DNA of 38,962 nt from Parachlorella kessleri (GCA_001598975.1 BBXU01001795.1:1-38962); one strand, 5' to 3'. Shown: positions 1 to 12,224, numbered from the stretch's first letter. Numbers and translations: made by a program. The notes: generated from the letters alone by a model not told the origin.

Positions 1-29
1 TACTCCCCTGTGTGCCTTGTCGCCTGCAG

Positions 30-176
30 TATATCGACACCGGCAGCGCCAAGCCTATCTTTGACGTGTGCATCTACGGCTTCATCGGGTCCTACATTTT
101 CTCATGGCCTCGGGAGTACGCGCACGTAAAGGCGGAGCAGGAAGCCAAGCTCAAGGGGCAGGTGGCACACCACTGA
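30..176 (+). CDS. ATP synthase subunit f/FB15-like protein, 3' exon (partial)
   Basis: Last coding exon of a gene that begins left of the window. An intron ends in TGCAG at 25-29; the exon opens in phase 0 at 30 and stops with TGA at 174-176, giving 48 residues. It begins YIDTGSAKP, continues into a hydrophobic stretch (VCIYGFIGSYIFSW) and ends in a charged tail (REYAHVKAEQEAKLKG). This single membrane span followed by a charged helix resembles mitochondrial F1Fo ATP synthase subunit f and the plant FB15 small subunit, which sit in the inner-membrane Fo stalk. The identification rests on a short stretch recalled by eye, so it is moderate; another small single-span organelle protein is possible. 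A TGTAA at 747-751 is a possible but distant poly(A) signal. Confidence 0.55.
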   Translation, partial: YIDTGSAKPIFDVCIYGFIGSYIFSWPREYAHVKAEQEAKLKGQVAHH

Positions 177-1313
177 TGGGGTGGCACTTAGTCAGGGAGC
201 TTGCTCGCGGCGCTGTGCTCGGCGGGTGGAGCAGACCTGGAGGCCAACTGGTGGTGGACTTTGGTGCCCTCCGTACTGACACATGCACAGCTCTGAGAGG
301 CTGCTCGGTGCCCTTGTTGGCCTGGCAGGGCAGTGGCTTGAAAGCACGGCGCATGACTGGCAGTCGTGCCGCTGCAGCGCGCTGGGGTTGCTGGCGTTTC
401 CCCTTGTGCATCTGCAATAGTGGGTCTGGCCGGCACAGTGACATGCTGGCTCTGGGTCGTCCAGCTAGCCTTCCTGTTTCCCATGTGGCATTGAAATGAT
501 TATATGAAAGGTGTAGCTGCGAGTTCTCACCACGGTAGGCAAGGCATCATGCTGCTACCAGGGCTGATAAGCGAGCGCGCGCACTTGAGGGGGGTGGTCA
601 CATGCGCCTGAGGCGCGGCACCCCGACGTCATTGGGATCCTTTTGGCTGTGATAGGGAGTGCAATGCCTGGCCGGGAAGGGTCAAATCTTGTTGCAAGTT
701 GGGCGCGTGGGTGTCTAAGAATCACTGCAAATGAGTGACACGACCCTGTAACGATTAAGTGACCCCCCCTGGGAAGCACGGCCACAAGATAGCAGCAAGG
801 CCAGGAGTGTGCGTTACTGTGCTGCACCTGCCACTGCGTGACGTGCGTGTGCATTGTCAAAGTTCCCCAAATCACCACCGTGACCTGCATGTCACCCTGC
901 TAAGACCTCCACTCTCTCTGATGGAAGCTCAGGTGCATTAAGGAATACCACGCCTGAAAGGTGTCGTCTCCAAAGATGGGGTCATGCATGCATTTAACTT
1001 AGCGAGGCCAACCATCCTGCACAGCCTGGTCACAACCACATCCCATGTGAAAAGAAGCTACACAACAGATGTGACACTACACCACCATTGACGCACCTTC
1101 TCCTTTGCAAACCCAACATGAGCATCGGCAGGCACCCAACTTCTCCCACACCCATGAGACACCACGGCTTGTATCCACCTCACTCGCTCGCCAAAGCTGG
1201 TGCTGCTGTGCTGCTGCTGCTCAGCCTCTCCAACCACCAAAACGTGGGATCCTAAGCAAGCGCTGCTGCCTACACAAGTGAAAGCATGGTTTTGGACCTA
1301 AGCTGGTGACCGG
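177..1313. other. Convergent intergenic region
   Basis: About 1.1 kb between the stop of the ATP synthase-like gene (+) and the stop of eIF3e (-). It should hold both 3' untranslated regions. The short open frames here on both strands lack recognisable domains and do not extend across plausible splice sites. No RNA gene or repeat was seen. Confidence 0.5.
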
Positions 1314-4300
1314 TTAGGTCTTCAGCATGCCCACCACTGTGTTGGCAAGGCCGAATGTCCGCAGCGACAGCCCTCGCGCCTTTTCCAGCAACTGCACACA
1401 ACAACAACCTCTTCATATCTTTGGGCACAGGCTCGGTGGCGATCCAATCAGAACATTAATCAAAATGCGACACAGCGGGGAACACACGCCAGGTTGTCTT
1501 CTTAAGGGCAGCGGAGAGTAACGACTGCCCTTGAGCATCTGCTGCTGGCACAACTCCACGCCACAGCCTGCTGCATCTCGCCAATTTCCTAGGTCCTGCT
1601 AGCTTCGCCAACACACCCCAACTTCTGGAGTTTTTGGCCCACCCGGCCTTCGCCTGTTCCCCAGACCCAGCCCTGCTCGTGTGACGAGACTGGGCCTTGC
1701 TGCAACAGACCAGCAAGCAGACAAACCTAGGCAATGTCCGCTAGCCTGTCCCAAAACAAACTTTGCCAACCATGCATGTGCCCCACCTGCTCGTGTGGTG
1801 TCAAGCTTTGTGTCTGCATGACCACCGTGCCCGCCTTGGAATCAATCTTGGCGTTGAGCCGCGCGCCGCGAATAAGGTTCACAATCCACAGCTCTGTGGA
1901 CTCGTCATCCATGCCCAGCCTCTCAGCCAGCGAGTGGGTGCCAATGGACTGCAGCAGGGCACGGTAATAGAAATTCACATGCGAGAATGAGTCCCATGCC
2001 GTCTGGGGCACAAACAGGGTGAAACACCTGCATACAATAGCATATGATGCCGAGAAGATGAGGTGCGAGATTGGACCGAGGGATGATGTTGGGGATGACT
2101 GGATGATCCATTGATGCCGTGAGCACGCAAAAGCCAGGTCCTATTGAGCCATTGACTATTAGGGTAGCGCCAGCGTGGCGCCCACTGTCAATCGCAGGAA
2201 CACGCTCTGGCGTGTACGGAATACAGGCCACTGCAACATCAGGCCCAGGGTCCCCCCCCCCCGCTCGCCCCACATAGGATAGAGTGTGCATACCTCCTTA
2301 GAAGTGCAAACAAATATTGATAGCAAACACAGAAAACATCACCCACCTGGTGGATGCGGCAGTAGGTCTCGAACAGGAACTGGCGGGCATTCTCCATGAA
2401 AGCTTCCTTGGCATTCACCAGGAAAAAGTCCGAGTCCAGCACCTGCGGAAGCGATGCGGATGCAAGTCCAGGCTGGGTTGAGGGGGGAGGCAAGGCTACC
2501 AGGTTAAGGGTTGAACAGCTGGTTAAGGGTAACATAGCTCTCCCAGGGCCCTAGAGGCACCCTAAAGGCACCCCAGTGTGTGTGCTGTGAGTGTGTTTCA
2601 GTTTGCCCAGGAGTCCCACCCAACCCAGCAGCCACCACCATGCCCAGCAAGGCAGCCTACCACCTCCGCCACCCTACCGCAAGCCCGCTACCCCCAGCCA
2701 GCAGTGATGGACCTCGTTACGAGGCGCTAGCAACGATAGGCACTGCAGCAGAGATTTAGAGTCCAAGGATCTCTGGTCAGCAATCAATCCACCCTTGCGC
2801 CACAAACCAGCGCACAATCCACGCAGGCCAACCCCGCCTCACCTCCTCACAGAGCGCCAGCTTGTCCTGGGCCCCCTGGAAGTCAAAGTCGACAAAGAGG
2901 CAGTACAGGAAGTCGGTGATGGGGTCGCGGTACTCGTACCGCTCCTGGCTGATCACTTTGATCAGGTCCTTCACCACGTTGCGCCGCCGCTTGTTGATCA
3001 CCACAGCCACCGCCAGGTACCTCAGCAGGTGCTGGCTCGTCAGCTGGATCGCCGTGAGATACCTACAGAGAAGTGATGATGCCAGGAATCAGTTAGCAGC
3101 CAAGAGTAGCCCTCCCAGGGGAATGTGTTGTGCTGCTCTGTTTTCGACAGTGCCAGCAGGTGCTGGTGGTAAGCAGGATGGGGCCAAGAGGGACCTGGAG
3201 AGGAGATGCTGGCAGGCGGGTGTCACTTATAAGCACACAGAAGCAATGACCAAAGGGATCTGCTGTTGAGATAACAAGTGAACCGGGGTGCTGACAATGA
3301 GGCCGGCTTGATAGCCCCAAGGTGCATGCTTCATTCCAGCAACTTGCCATCCGGCCGACTAGCGCGCTAAGCCGCTTTAAACCAGTACTACACGTCCCAT
3401 GGCATCTGACAGCCCATGAGCCTCAGGCCCTGACTCACCTGTCCTGCATGAAGAGGTCTATGAGGGCGTTGAGGCCGTTCTCGTGGTTGAAGAACACAAA
3501 CAGCGACCAGTGCATGAGCCACGCCTTCTGCTGCAGCTGCTTGGCCACGGGAGCAAAGGTGTCCAGGTCCAGAGCCTCTTTCAGCTTCAGCAGGTCCTCC
3601 ATTGCGGTGTCAAAGTCCTGCGAGACCATCAATATCTAACATTGACACCGGAGCTCCCCGCACCCCAGTGGGGGAGTACACTGCCAGGGCGTAGTCGTGC
3701 CTGGCCCCCTGCCTCCTGCAGCTCCTCCCTGGCTGCGTCATCCCTATAGGGCTGCAATACCCTGCAGAGCTAAAATGCCAGGGTCTACTGATGGTTTAAA
3801 TGCGCAGTTGAGTTGTCGAGTCCAAAGCCCTCGCAAACCTTCAGAGGCGCTCCACATCAGTACCAGCGCCCCAAGGCGGCAGTGCAGTAGCATGAGCTGA
3901 GGCATGAAATATGCAAGTCAAGCGTCTCGTTGTGTCTTAGAAGGATAATAAGGGAACAATAGGCCCTCAGAACCCTCCCTAAGAATAAGTAAGGCACATT
4001 AATGCCTGAAGCCTGCCTAACCACACGCACGGCCAGACAGCCACCTGCTGAGCCCCCACCTGCCGAAGACGTGCCTGGAGAAAAGGTTGTATGCGGGGCT
4101 ATGAAAGCAATGCATGCATGTGCGGGGGTAACGTACACCGGGCTCAGCACACCCAACGAGGGCATTCCACGATGTTTTTACCACCCCGTGAAACCTTGCT
4201 CTTGGCGCCGCTAAATACCGGCAGCTCAGCGCGACGCAAAGGCCGCTAGCTGCCAGGGAGTGTTGGTGCCAAGGCCCACGTGCTGAGGAGCACATGCGCT

Positions 4301-5926
4301 TACCCACCCAATCCACGCTGTCCGCTGTTGCCCTTGCCCAGGAAAAAAGCATGACCAGCGATTGCCGGTCGCCGACCCCGGACAATCAGCTTCGGCCCCC
4401 GTCAAAGGGACCCCCGTACAAGGGCCTCAGACCCACCGGCAGGCCCATGCCCACAGCGACCCCTGCTCCGCCTGAGGCCCACGCTCCCACTCTCAGGTGA
4501 CTTGGGACTAGGGCTTCACACCCTTCCCATGACAAATGGCAGGAAAAGCTTCCCGCACCTGCAGCAGGATGTCAGCCGCGACCTTGCCCCACATGGCGCC
4601 TACGTTGCGCTCCGGGTTGGTCGACAGCGTGCGGTAGTGGTACAGGTACTCCGCCGCCGCCGAGTAGTTGCCGCACTCAAAGTTCCACTTGGCAAAGTGA
4701 TACAGCGCGTCCACCTCCTCAGCACCTGCAGGAGGCCAGCCCAGTGACGGCGTGCATTGAGCGGGTGTCTTGGCATAGGTAGCACAGAAGCATCAGCAGA
4801 TGGAGCAGCCCGAGGAAGCAGCGTGGGCGCACGGAAGCAAGCCAGGGAATGGCAGGTGACATGGCACCGCCTGCTTACCCACAAGCCACTCGTGCCCTCC
4901 AAAACCTAGGTGCTCCTCCGGGCCATGGGTTATGTCAGGTCCGCCCCTAACAGGCTCAGGCACCCCAGCCATCTTCCTTCCCCCCGACACCACCGCAACG
5001 ATGACTGATATGCAGCTGCTCTGCCCCGCTTAACATCCCTTGTGCCAAATCGTTTGGGCAACCTATGGCAGGCGGAAAATCCTTCACTGCACCAACACGC
5101 CGCCCAGGAACCCATCCCCTTGCAGCCACAGCTCACGCGGACCCTGTGCCCACTCACCAATGCTGAACTCCTTCTGCAGGAAGGCCATGTTCTGCGCCTT
5201 GTCCTGCTTGAGCAGCTTGACATTGTCCTCGTTTGACAAGAACTCTGTGATGGGCTTGACCTGTGACTCCAAGGTCTTGAGCCGGGCAACCACCTCGGAT
5301 CGCCGCGCAGCCAGAGCAGGCGGCACCTGCACCCCAGAGGAACGATGTTTCAAAATAAGTGAGTAGACGCTCAACCTAAATTGTGGGCGCTCCCACAGAC
5401 AAGATAGGCGCAAAACATGTGTGCTGGGGACGGCCCGGTGGGTGGCTGCATTGTCAACTGGAACCTCCCGCTCTAAGCGGCTGCAGCCTTCTGCACCCAG
5501 GATGAGCAGCTTGGTGCTCACGTATGGTCACTTGCCAACCGTTGCTGCCGGTTCGGCGGACGCCGTTCGCTGCTGCTGCTGCAACTCGCAGGGACAACGG
5601 CTACCCTGAAAATTCTGTCTGACAACTCTCCCCAGCTGCACTCGCCTCGTCAGTCTCGTTTAGAGTCTGATAGATATCCACCGCATAGTCCACCATGTTT
5701 GTCTTCTCAATCAGGTCTAGCTTTGCCTGCTCGATTTCTGCTACATCGTAGGTCTGCCGCTGAGAGAGAAACTCCAACAGTGGAAATACCAGGTGCCTGC
5801 AACATGTCAACTATGGAGCCCAGTGAGCTGGGTACATTGATCATGCCAAAGTATCTGTGCGCAACCTTCAAGCACTTGCCTGTCAAGGAACTTGCTGACA
5901 ACTCCAGTAAGGTCGTACTCTGCCAT
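1314..5926 (-). CDS. EIF3E: Eukaryotic translation initiation factor 3 subunit E (eIF3e/INT6)
   Basis: Complete gene. Coding exons in transcript order: 5926-5880, 5796-5646, 5326-5158, 4725-4559, 3617-3439, 3062-2843, 2442-2347, 1948-1787, 1391-1314 (TAA at 1316-1314); 1269 nt, 422 aa. Every junction keeps phase and matches the family. eIF3e is part of the PCI/MPN core of eIF3, which binds the 40S ribosome in the cytosol. Visible landmarks: start [10 protein letters not shown]; the N-terminal block [14 protein letters not shown] spans exons 1-2; [14 protein letters not shown] in exon 4; [11 protein letters not shown] in exon 5; then the C-terminal PCI domain (about residues 215-395) with [42 protein letters not shown]. 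The last exon encodes [17 protein letters not shown]. Introns 1 and 2 have GC donors. It diverges from the DUF4079 gene. Confidence 0.95.
5327..5645 (-). other. GC-AG intron (eIF3e intron 2)
   Basis: The donor reads GAG|GCGAGT and the acceptor GTGCAG|GTGCCG. Exon 3 must be entered in phase 0 ([11 protein letters not shown]), and no GT lies at a phase-0 position near the end of exon 2 without losing the conserved [12 protein letters not shown] block. Confidence 0.8.
5797..5879 (-). other. GC-AG intron (eIF3e intron 1)
   Basis: The donor reads ACAG|GCAAGT and the acceptor TTGCAG|GCACC. Only this junction rebuilds the conserved [10 protein letters not shown]: exon 1 ends with AG of the arginine codon and exon 2 supplies the G. 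The nearby GT (GTGCTT, four bases downstream) would shift the frame. Confidence 0.85.
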
Positions 5927-6194
5927 GTCTGCTGGACTGATGAGCGCCTATCTGGTTCCCATACAGGAGCGGCGCTGTCGTGAGTCTCTGGATGGTACTG
6001 GGTGAAGAACAAAGGCTAATGCACACGATGCCCCTTCAAGCTGCTGGGCCAGCTTGGCGGCACAAGAGTCAAGTGTACTTCCGGGCGCGTACAGTACACC
6101 TCGATAAATGGCCTCATCTTCCACAAGCCATTGCTGTCCAGTATTCATTTGGTCTTTTCTGTGCTGCGTACCTCAAAGTTATTGACTTTGCGCA
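5927..6194. promoter_or_regulatory. Shared divergent upstream region, eIF3e/DUF4079
   Basis: 268 bp between the start codons of two head-to-head genes. Both 5' untranslated regions and both promoters must lie here unless an upstream non-coding exon exists. No clear TATA box was found at either expected position. The bidirectional role is inferred from geometry. Confidence 0.5.
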
Positions 6195-7844
6195 ATGACA
6201 ACCCTCATGACCTCGTTACCTCGGCTGGCTGGCACGCCTGTTCGGGCAGTGCCAGTCCGTCAGTGCAGGCGGCCCCTCCGTCCCTTGAGTATTCGTGCCA
6301 ACGCCCAGAGGCATCCTGAAGCGCAGCAGGAGCAGCCCAGCGCGGCTCTGCTTGCAGCAGCGCTGGTGACACCCTGGCTACTGGGTACCGGTGCTGCACA
6401 GGCTGTGGACGGCGAGTTCGGCCTCTTAGAGGGCAGGACCGCTGCTCTGGTGAGGCAACCCCCGATCCAGCCCTGCACAGGACCCCTTATAGTATGTTTG
6501 CAAGGTTTGAGTTGACCAAGCATTCACGCATACACTTTCTTTGTTTGCAGATCCACCCCGCTCTGATGGCCTTCCTCTTTGGCGCATCCCTGTATGCGGG
6601 GTACCTAGGCCTGCAGTGGCGCCGTATCCGCGAGCTGGGCACCAAGGTGAAGGAGCTGAAAGACCAGCTGCCCAAGCCTGATGCGGAGGGCAACCGGCCT
6701 GCTTCGCCGTTGGAAAGCGAGGTTAAGGCGCTGGAGCAGGTGGGCTGGGGCTGACACCTGAGCTACGAGGGACTGGGGGCGACGGCAGCCTGCGTGGATG
6801 TGGAGTTGGCAGTGACCCAACACTTACTGTGTGTAGCTGTCGCAGCCAGAGATGCTTGCCAAAACCCCTTTGTACTTTGCTCACTGACAGTTGGTGGCTG
6901 TGTATTCAGTTGGTGTCTTGTGGCCGGCGCTTGTAGAGGGAAGGGTGCGGGGATTAAGCACCTCTCGCATCTGCGGAAGGGACATGGCAGCCCTGCTTGT
7001 GTGCAGGAGCGGAAGCAACTCATTCAGTCCAAACCCGCAGAGAAGCACTTCAACTGGGGCTCGCTGCTGCTGGGCATTGGCGTGGCTATATCCATTGAGG
7101 GCCCCGTCAATACCTGGATGCGCACAGGTGGGTCGCGTTTGCAATGATGGTCGAAAAGGGTTCCGCCACTTTTGTTGGCAGCATCTTCTTGACTGGGTGC
7201 GGGTCGATGTAGAAATGGCTCCAGACGCGAAACCTCTATGGTGTATGAGGTGTTGGTTCTGATGTCAACCCTTGGCCCTGTACATCCAGCTCGTTTAGGA
7301 GAAGGGGCTTTTGTTGGGTCTCGATTCGGTGACGGGCTGGGCTTCCGCGTGCTCATGGGATTGGCAAATTTGTATAGCACCCTTGGCGCTGGCTGTGCAG
7401 AAACTGTGGCTCACCATTGTTGCAGCGCTTGACTGCAGGCAAACTGTTCCCGGGTCCCCACCTGTATGCTGGCGCCATGATCACGGTACTCTGGGGGCTG
7501 TCCGCTGCTCTGGTTCCCGCCATGCAGAAGGGCAACGATAACGCCCGGACTGCCCACATTGCCCTCAACACAGTGAACCTGCTGCTGTTCGCTTCCCAGG
7601 TAAGCATTATAGTGCGCTCAGATTATGGCTTGGTTGTATAGGAACCCCTGCACCTGCTCTCCCTCCTAGCAGAAGTATATGGTGCACAAAGAAATCTATG
7701 TTATGGCCAGGGTTCCATTTTCTGCGAGGGAGGTTTGGCTCATGTATGAAGCGCTGCATGTTGAAGGCTCTGTTTCACTTTGTGCAGATCCCCACTGGGC
7801 TTGAGATTGTTGGCAAGGTGTTCCAGTTTACTTCCTGGCCCTGA
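6195..7844 (+). CDS. Chloroplast DUF4079-family membrane protein
   Basis: Five coding exons: 6195-6449, 6551-6739, 7007-7127, 7439-7599, 7788-7844 (TGA); 783 nt, 260 aa, phase kept at each GT-AG junction. The first 50 or so residues are rich in Arg, Ser and Ala and poor in acidic residues, typical of a plastid transit peptide, and are followed by a hydrophobic Ala-rich stretch. Exon 2 has a membrane span at IHPALMAFLFGASLYAGYLG and then a charged helix (ELGTKVKELKDQLP). Exon 3 has GSLLLGIGVAISIEGPVNTW, and exon 4 two more hydrophobic stretches (LYAGAMITVLWGLSAALVPA; HIALNTVNLLLFASQ). This arrangement matches DUF4079, found in cyanobacteria and plastids; its biochemical role is not known to me. 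It lies divergent from eIF3e. Confidence 0.82.
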
Positions 7845-8726
7845 AAGCTGTGACTGTAGCTGACTTCTAGCTAGTTGGCTGGTGCGGGCTGTCGAGTGGC
7901 CTGCTGCTGGGGTTTGACGCCAACATTGATATTCGGCTGTGGCGCATTTCTTGATATTGGGTATTGCTGCGCTGAAGAGAAGAGACTTTGACAGCATGTG
8001 CTGTGGCTGCAGCAATTGCAATTGATGCATTGCATCTCTGGTTTCCTATGTTTTGCTTGTTGTCCCTGATGCTACTAGGCTGGACCCTCATGCTGCACCT
8101 CTTCAAGCTGCCAATCATTGTGTGAGTTACATAGCAATTCGCTCAGAACAATGCATGCCTGTCTCAATTTTGTTGTAACAGCAAGGCTACTAGGGTTGGT
8201 CGGCATGGGCGCGCGGAGCTCGCTATTTATGGTCACCATGGGCGCAGGCATCAGAATTGCTGTGTCCTTCCCATTCGGAGGTGACCAACTCCCACGGTGG
8301 GAGTGCTGTAAAGTTTCTCATGTCATCCGAGGCGCAGATTCCTTAAGAGTTGAGCTGGTAATACCCCAAGCTTTCTTCCACCAACTGTTCTTGGTGATTA
8401 GCAAGAGCTTTGGCTTGGGCAAGAATGCTGGGATGCCCCCCGTACTAGTCAAGCCAGCTGTACAGGGTTGCATCCTGTGCCTGCCAGTTTGCAGAGCCTT
8501 ATTGCCTGTTACTCCAGCTGAAGCCAAGGTCCACATCGTCTACATGGCAAGCCCAACCAAAACCCCAGGCTACCTTTGCGCGTGCGCGTGCCCTGTGTCA
8601 GCAGAGCGCCACACATACAGGATCGCTGAGGCCATTAGGCTTGAGTACAAGAATTGCTGTGGATAAGTGCAGCAGACCTGGACGCTAAACAGCCAACCAG
8701 CTCTGCATCTAGCGAATTATGAGCCA
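7845..8726. other. Intergenic region with possible poly(A) signal
   Basis: 882 bp between the DUF4079 stop and the BRCT gene start. TGTAA at 8174-8178 could end the DUF4079 transcript, leaving about 550 bp upstream of the BRCT gene. A 182-codon open frame at 8118-8666 shows no domain or codon pattern that I trust as coding. Confidence 0.4.
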
Positions 8727-11700
8727 ATGACTGGTGGAAGAGGACACATAATTACTTTTACAGGTAGGTGGCGTTAGAAAGTGCGCAGTCCGCGCGACGA
8801 GACCAACAAGATGGCGCGGGCACTGCGTTTGTGCAGGCATCACCGGCCAGCTGAGGGAACATTATAAGTCAGTTGTGGCAGGCCTTGGAGCGTGCTACAG
8901 CGGCAGCCTGCAAGCTGGCTACACAACACACCTGGTGGTTGCTGGCGAGGTGGAGCAGCTGCGTGCCAGTGCTAAGGTTCACCTAGCCCAGGCAACCAGC
9001 ATACCGCTTGTATCCCTGCACTGGCTGGATGACAGCCAGGCGGACGGCTTGTTGCTGGACCATGAGAGCTATCTGGTGGGCTTAGACAGCCCGCAGCTTG
9101 CACAACTCCTTACGAAGGAGTCGGTCAGCGGGCTATGTGTGCCGTCCCTTGAAAAGCTGCGCCGGCACGCAGGCGCTGCAGCAGCTGGGGAATTCCTAGA
9201 CCTGAGCTTGGGACCAGGTATGGCTACCTATGCTCAAACTGGGGTAGATAATCGAGAGATGGCTCCTGCTGGTCTAATCTTCTGCTTGGTTGGGGAATTC
9301 CGCACAGCTCACTGATGTCTCATATGACACAATCTTGACCCAGGACGGCTGCAGGTTCAACCCTGCATAACATGGCAAGCCCTAGCCTACCTAACAGAAA
9401 GCCAATCCTCCAACATGAGGCGGTTCCTGACCTGCCAAGGTCACCTCTCCAAGGTAAACTGTGTGGCAAGTACATTTATCTGTGGTGCACTTTCGTCTGT
9501 GGCAGCCGTACACTGTAGGTTTGCAGAACCGCTGCGCCAGTCAAAAAGTTACCTGGCCCATATGCAGATAGAAACAGTCCTCCACTCAACCTCAGTATGC
9601 GGCTGTCAGGCGCCTGTAACGCGGCTGACCTCAGCATAATCGTTTTGCCCAAGTCCCAAACTTGGGACGGCCTGGATAGGTCCTTTCATCCTACAGAGAT
9701 ATTACACCTGCCAACGAGTTTCCCAGCAGCACATTGTGGTGCGGCCCCTTGCAGCAACGAGCAAAGGTTGTGTGCAAGTCGGAAGCGGAGTCGGGCAGGC
9801 ACGGCTACTGGAGGCAGACATGATGTCCAGGGGGCGAATTTTCCACACCCGCACACGGTGGCTCCGTGTGGGTCTGGCAGCGCCAGTGGAAGCACACAGG
9901 CAGCCAAGGCATCTGCCTGCAGTGTGAGAGCAGTGGACCTTCAAGTCAATGACTGTGTGGCGCACAACGTGCTCCATGGGCAGCCCTGCTGCAGATCTCT
10001 GGGCCCCAGTGGCGGAGTGGGGAATGCAGCAGCACTGGAGTGGCAAAGAACAGCTGGCAGCAGAGGGACAGAGGCCCCTGACCCACCACGCGACCCTCCG
10101 GAAGCGATGCTTGGCAATATGCTGTCAGGTGCAGCTAACCAGGCTGCCAGAGAGGACAACAGCGGGCTTGGCTCCAACTTGTTCATGAAGCGGGCGACTG
10201 CAAACGTCACCGTTAGGCGTGGACGGCGTCCGCGCAGGCAGCGAGCGACAGCTGCGGGTGTTGGCATAGAACCTAGTAAGCTGACGCTCCCAGAGCCAGC
10301 CTGGGAACCACGCAGTGGATCATTAAGAGGTGATGCATCTAGATGTGAGGCAGAGCAGGCAGCTGACGAGTGTGCTCACCGAAATGCAGAGGGAGTTAGC
10401 CCAGGGGGACCTGCAGCCTGTACCAGTCCCATTGCCTTAGCCTCTGGGTGGCAACCACTGCCTGCCATCGTTGTAACAGACACCGGTGGCGGTAGCCTAC
10501 CATGTGTCTCAGAGCCTGGCCCAACAGACTTTCCAGACCCAGCAGGTGCTGACAGAGGTCTGTATGGTGTACTTACTGATTGCTCAATGGTGACAGCTGC
10601 CATTTTCATGCATGCCGGGCTTGAGTTTTACCGCCTGCAGCTCCCCTGCGAGCTATGCGCCGGTTGGGCCGAAATGCACGTATCACACCTGTGTTTCGAT
10701 GTGCAGGGGAGGTGTACCTCAATGGAGGCCTTCTAAGGTATAAGCCAACAACTAAGGTGCACCTTGGGGAAAACTTGGCCAGCCCTCCCAGCCACAGCAC
10801 AGCATGCAGTGTCAAGCACTACCACAGCCTGCGCAGCTTGCAAGGAGTCACTTTCTACAGATCTGCCACCCTGGAGCTTGCTGATGGCCGCAAGCTGCTT
10901 TACCAAGCAGGTGAGGGGCAGCTGAAGAGTATTTGCAAGGCCATTATGGTGAACCAGTACTTCCGCAGGTGCGTTTGGCTGTGTCCACACTTTTATGCCC
11001 GTGGGCTGCTGCATGGGTACAGCATTGGTCGAGAGTGTAGAATAGAGTGTCAACCTCTTGTATCTCACACAACCGCGCTGCCTGTCTCGTGTCACCTTCG
11101 TGCAGGCGAGGCTGCTCACGGTGTCAAGATGGTATACAACCTTCAGCCTGATGGGTCCGAGCAGCATGCATTTGCACTAGTGCTCAGCATATACAAGCTG
11201 TCAGGCTCCAATGATGTGTACTTTGAGCACCGGTGGGTAACTGTGCTACCTGATGGATGTAAGGTGCAGCAGACCTGGAGGCGACGGGCTGTTCAGAAGC
11301 CTTTCTGTGACTGGTTCCTTAGCAGCTAGTTCCCTTTACAGCTCCCTAAACCCTGCTACCTGCAGATACTTGTTGACTGCTGCAGACTTGGAGGAGCGTC
11401 CGGCTTGGAAGAGCTTCCTCAAGGTACTGGTAAAACAGGTGTTCCTTATTAAGTGTGAGCAGGGCATGCATGATGTCTGACCTAGAAAACAGCCCAGTGA
11501 AGTTGTAGGCGAGGCTGCCTAGCTCAGCAGTACTGACTGCACCGACTGTTTGCTATCAAACGAGCATCAAAAGCCAACAGCGCCCTAGGCACAATACCTC
11601 CAGGCCTGCTGCACTGACGATGCGATGCAGGAGACTGTCATCCGTCAAGATGAGCTGCTGTTAACATTGGGGTCCTACCACAGCCCCATGGCTCTGTGTG

Positions 11701-12073
11701 TAGACGAGTTTGGCATGGCCTACACTGGCCATGCCCAGCTCAAGTCGAACCCCCTGCCCAGCGCTGCGGGGCAGTATCTTCCCCTGCTGGAATGCAGGTA
11801 CGTGTATGTGGCTGCAGGAAGCTTGCACAGAGTTGGTCTGTATACATACGTATGCAGGGCAAAGTGCTATGTAAAAGGGAGTAATCCTGCCTGCCAGAAA
11901 GATGGCAGGTGTGCTGGACCAGCAAGTGGCTCCTGAATGGGTGCTTCATTGCAATGTTTGAGGGTTAGGCTGTTATTGGCTGGCTCTCCTCTCCCCTGGC
12001 CTGCAGGCGAGGCTTTGACACGGAGCGTGGGCGGGGGGTCTCACTTAGGAAGGCCTTGCGTGACCTCCACTGA
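8727..12073 (+). CDS. BRCT-domain protein with C-terminal BAH-like domain
   Basis: Coding exons: 8727-8763, 8837-9217, a middle exon ending at 10545, then 10707-10910, 11106-11232, 11366-11423, 11631-11797, 12007-12073 (TGA). With the middle exon starting at 9697 (best acceptor, CATCCTACAG, correct phase) the protein is 629 aa; an extra exon near 9345-9440 is possible. Residues 1-85 form a BRCT fold: HIITFTGITGQLR, the Gly-Ala turn, TTHLVV, and the conserved tryptophan in IPLVSLHWLDD. The middle is low complexity with a basic RRGRRPRR patch. The last roughly 200 residues look like a BAH domain: VTFYRSATLEL, AFALVLSIYKL, DVYFEHRYLLTAADLEE, DELLLTLGSYHSP. BRCT domains bind phosphoproteins in DNA repair and BAH domains bind nucleosomes, so a nuclear chromatin or repair role is inferred. 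BRCT is fairly sure, BAH moderate. Confidence 0.72.
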
Positions 12074-12224
12074 GGCTTTGCCTGCGTAACATAGCCCCAA
12101 ACTTGCCAGGGGGTAACGAGGCAATTGCCTTGACTGTCACACCTGAATTTTGCAAAAAACACAGGCTGCAGGCAGGTCCAGCATTGTCTTGAAAGACCTG
12201 TAGCACAGCACCGAATAATGAATG

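Noticed and set aside
1456..1734. Candidate last exon of eIF3e near 1690 (acceptor GTTGCAG)
   Set aside because: Its frame does not match the eIF3e C-terminus, whereas the exon at 1391-1314 encodes the expected [17 protein letters not shown] ending.
8118..8666. 182-codon open frame on the plus strand between the DUF4079 and BRCT genes
   Set aside because: No recognisable domain or signal, overlaps the likely DUF4079 3' untranslated region, and open frames of this size arise often by chance in this GC-rich sequence.
8668..11278. Shared 16-mer GTGCAGCAGACCTGGA near 8667 and 11263
   Set aside because: Isolated short match with no extended similarity around it; probably chance in CAG-rich sequence.
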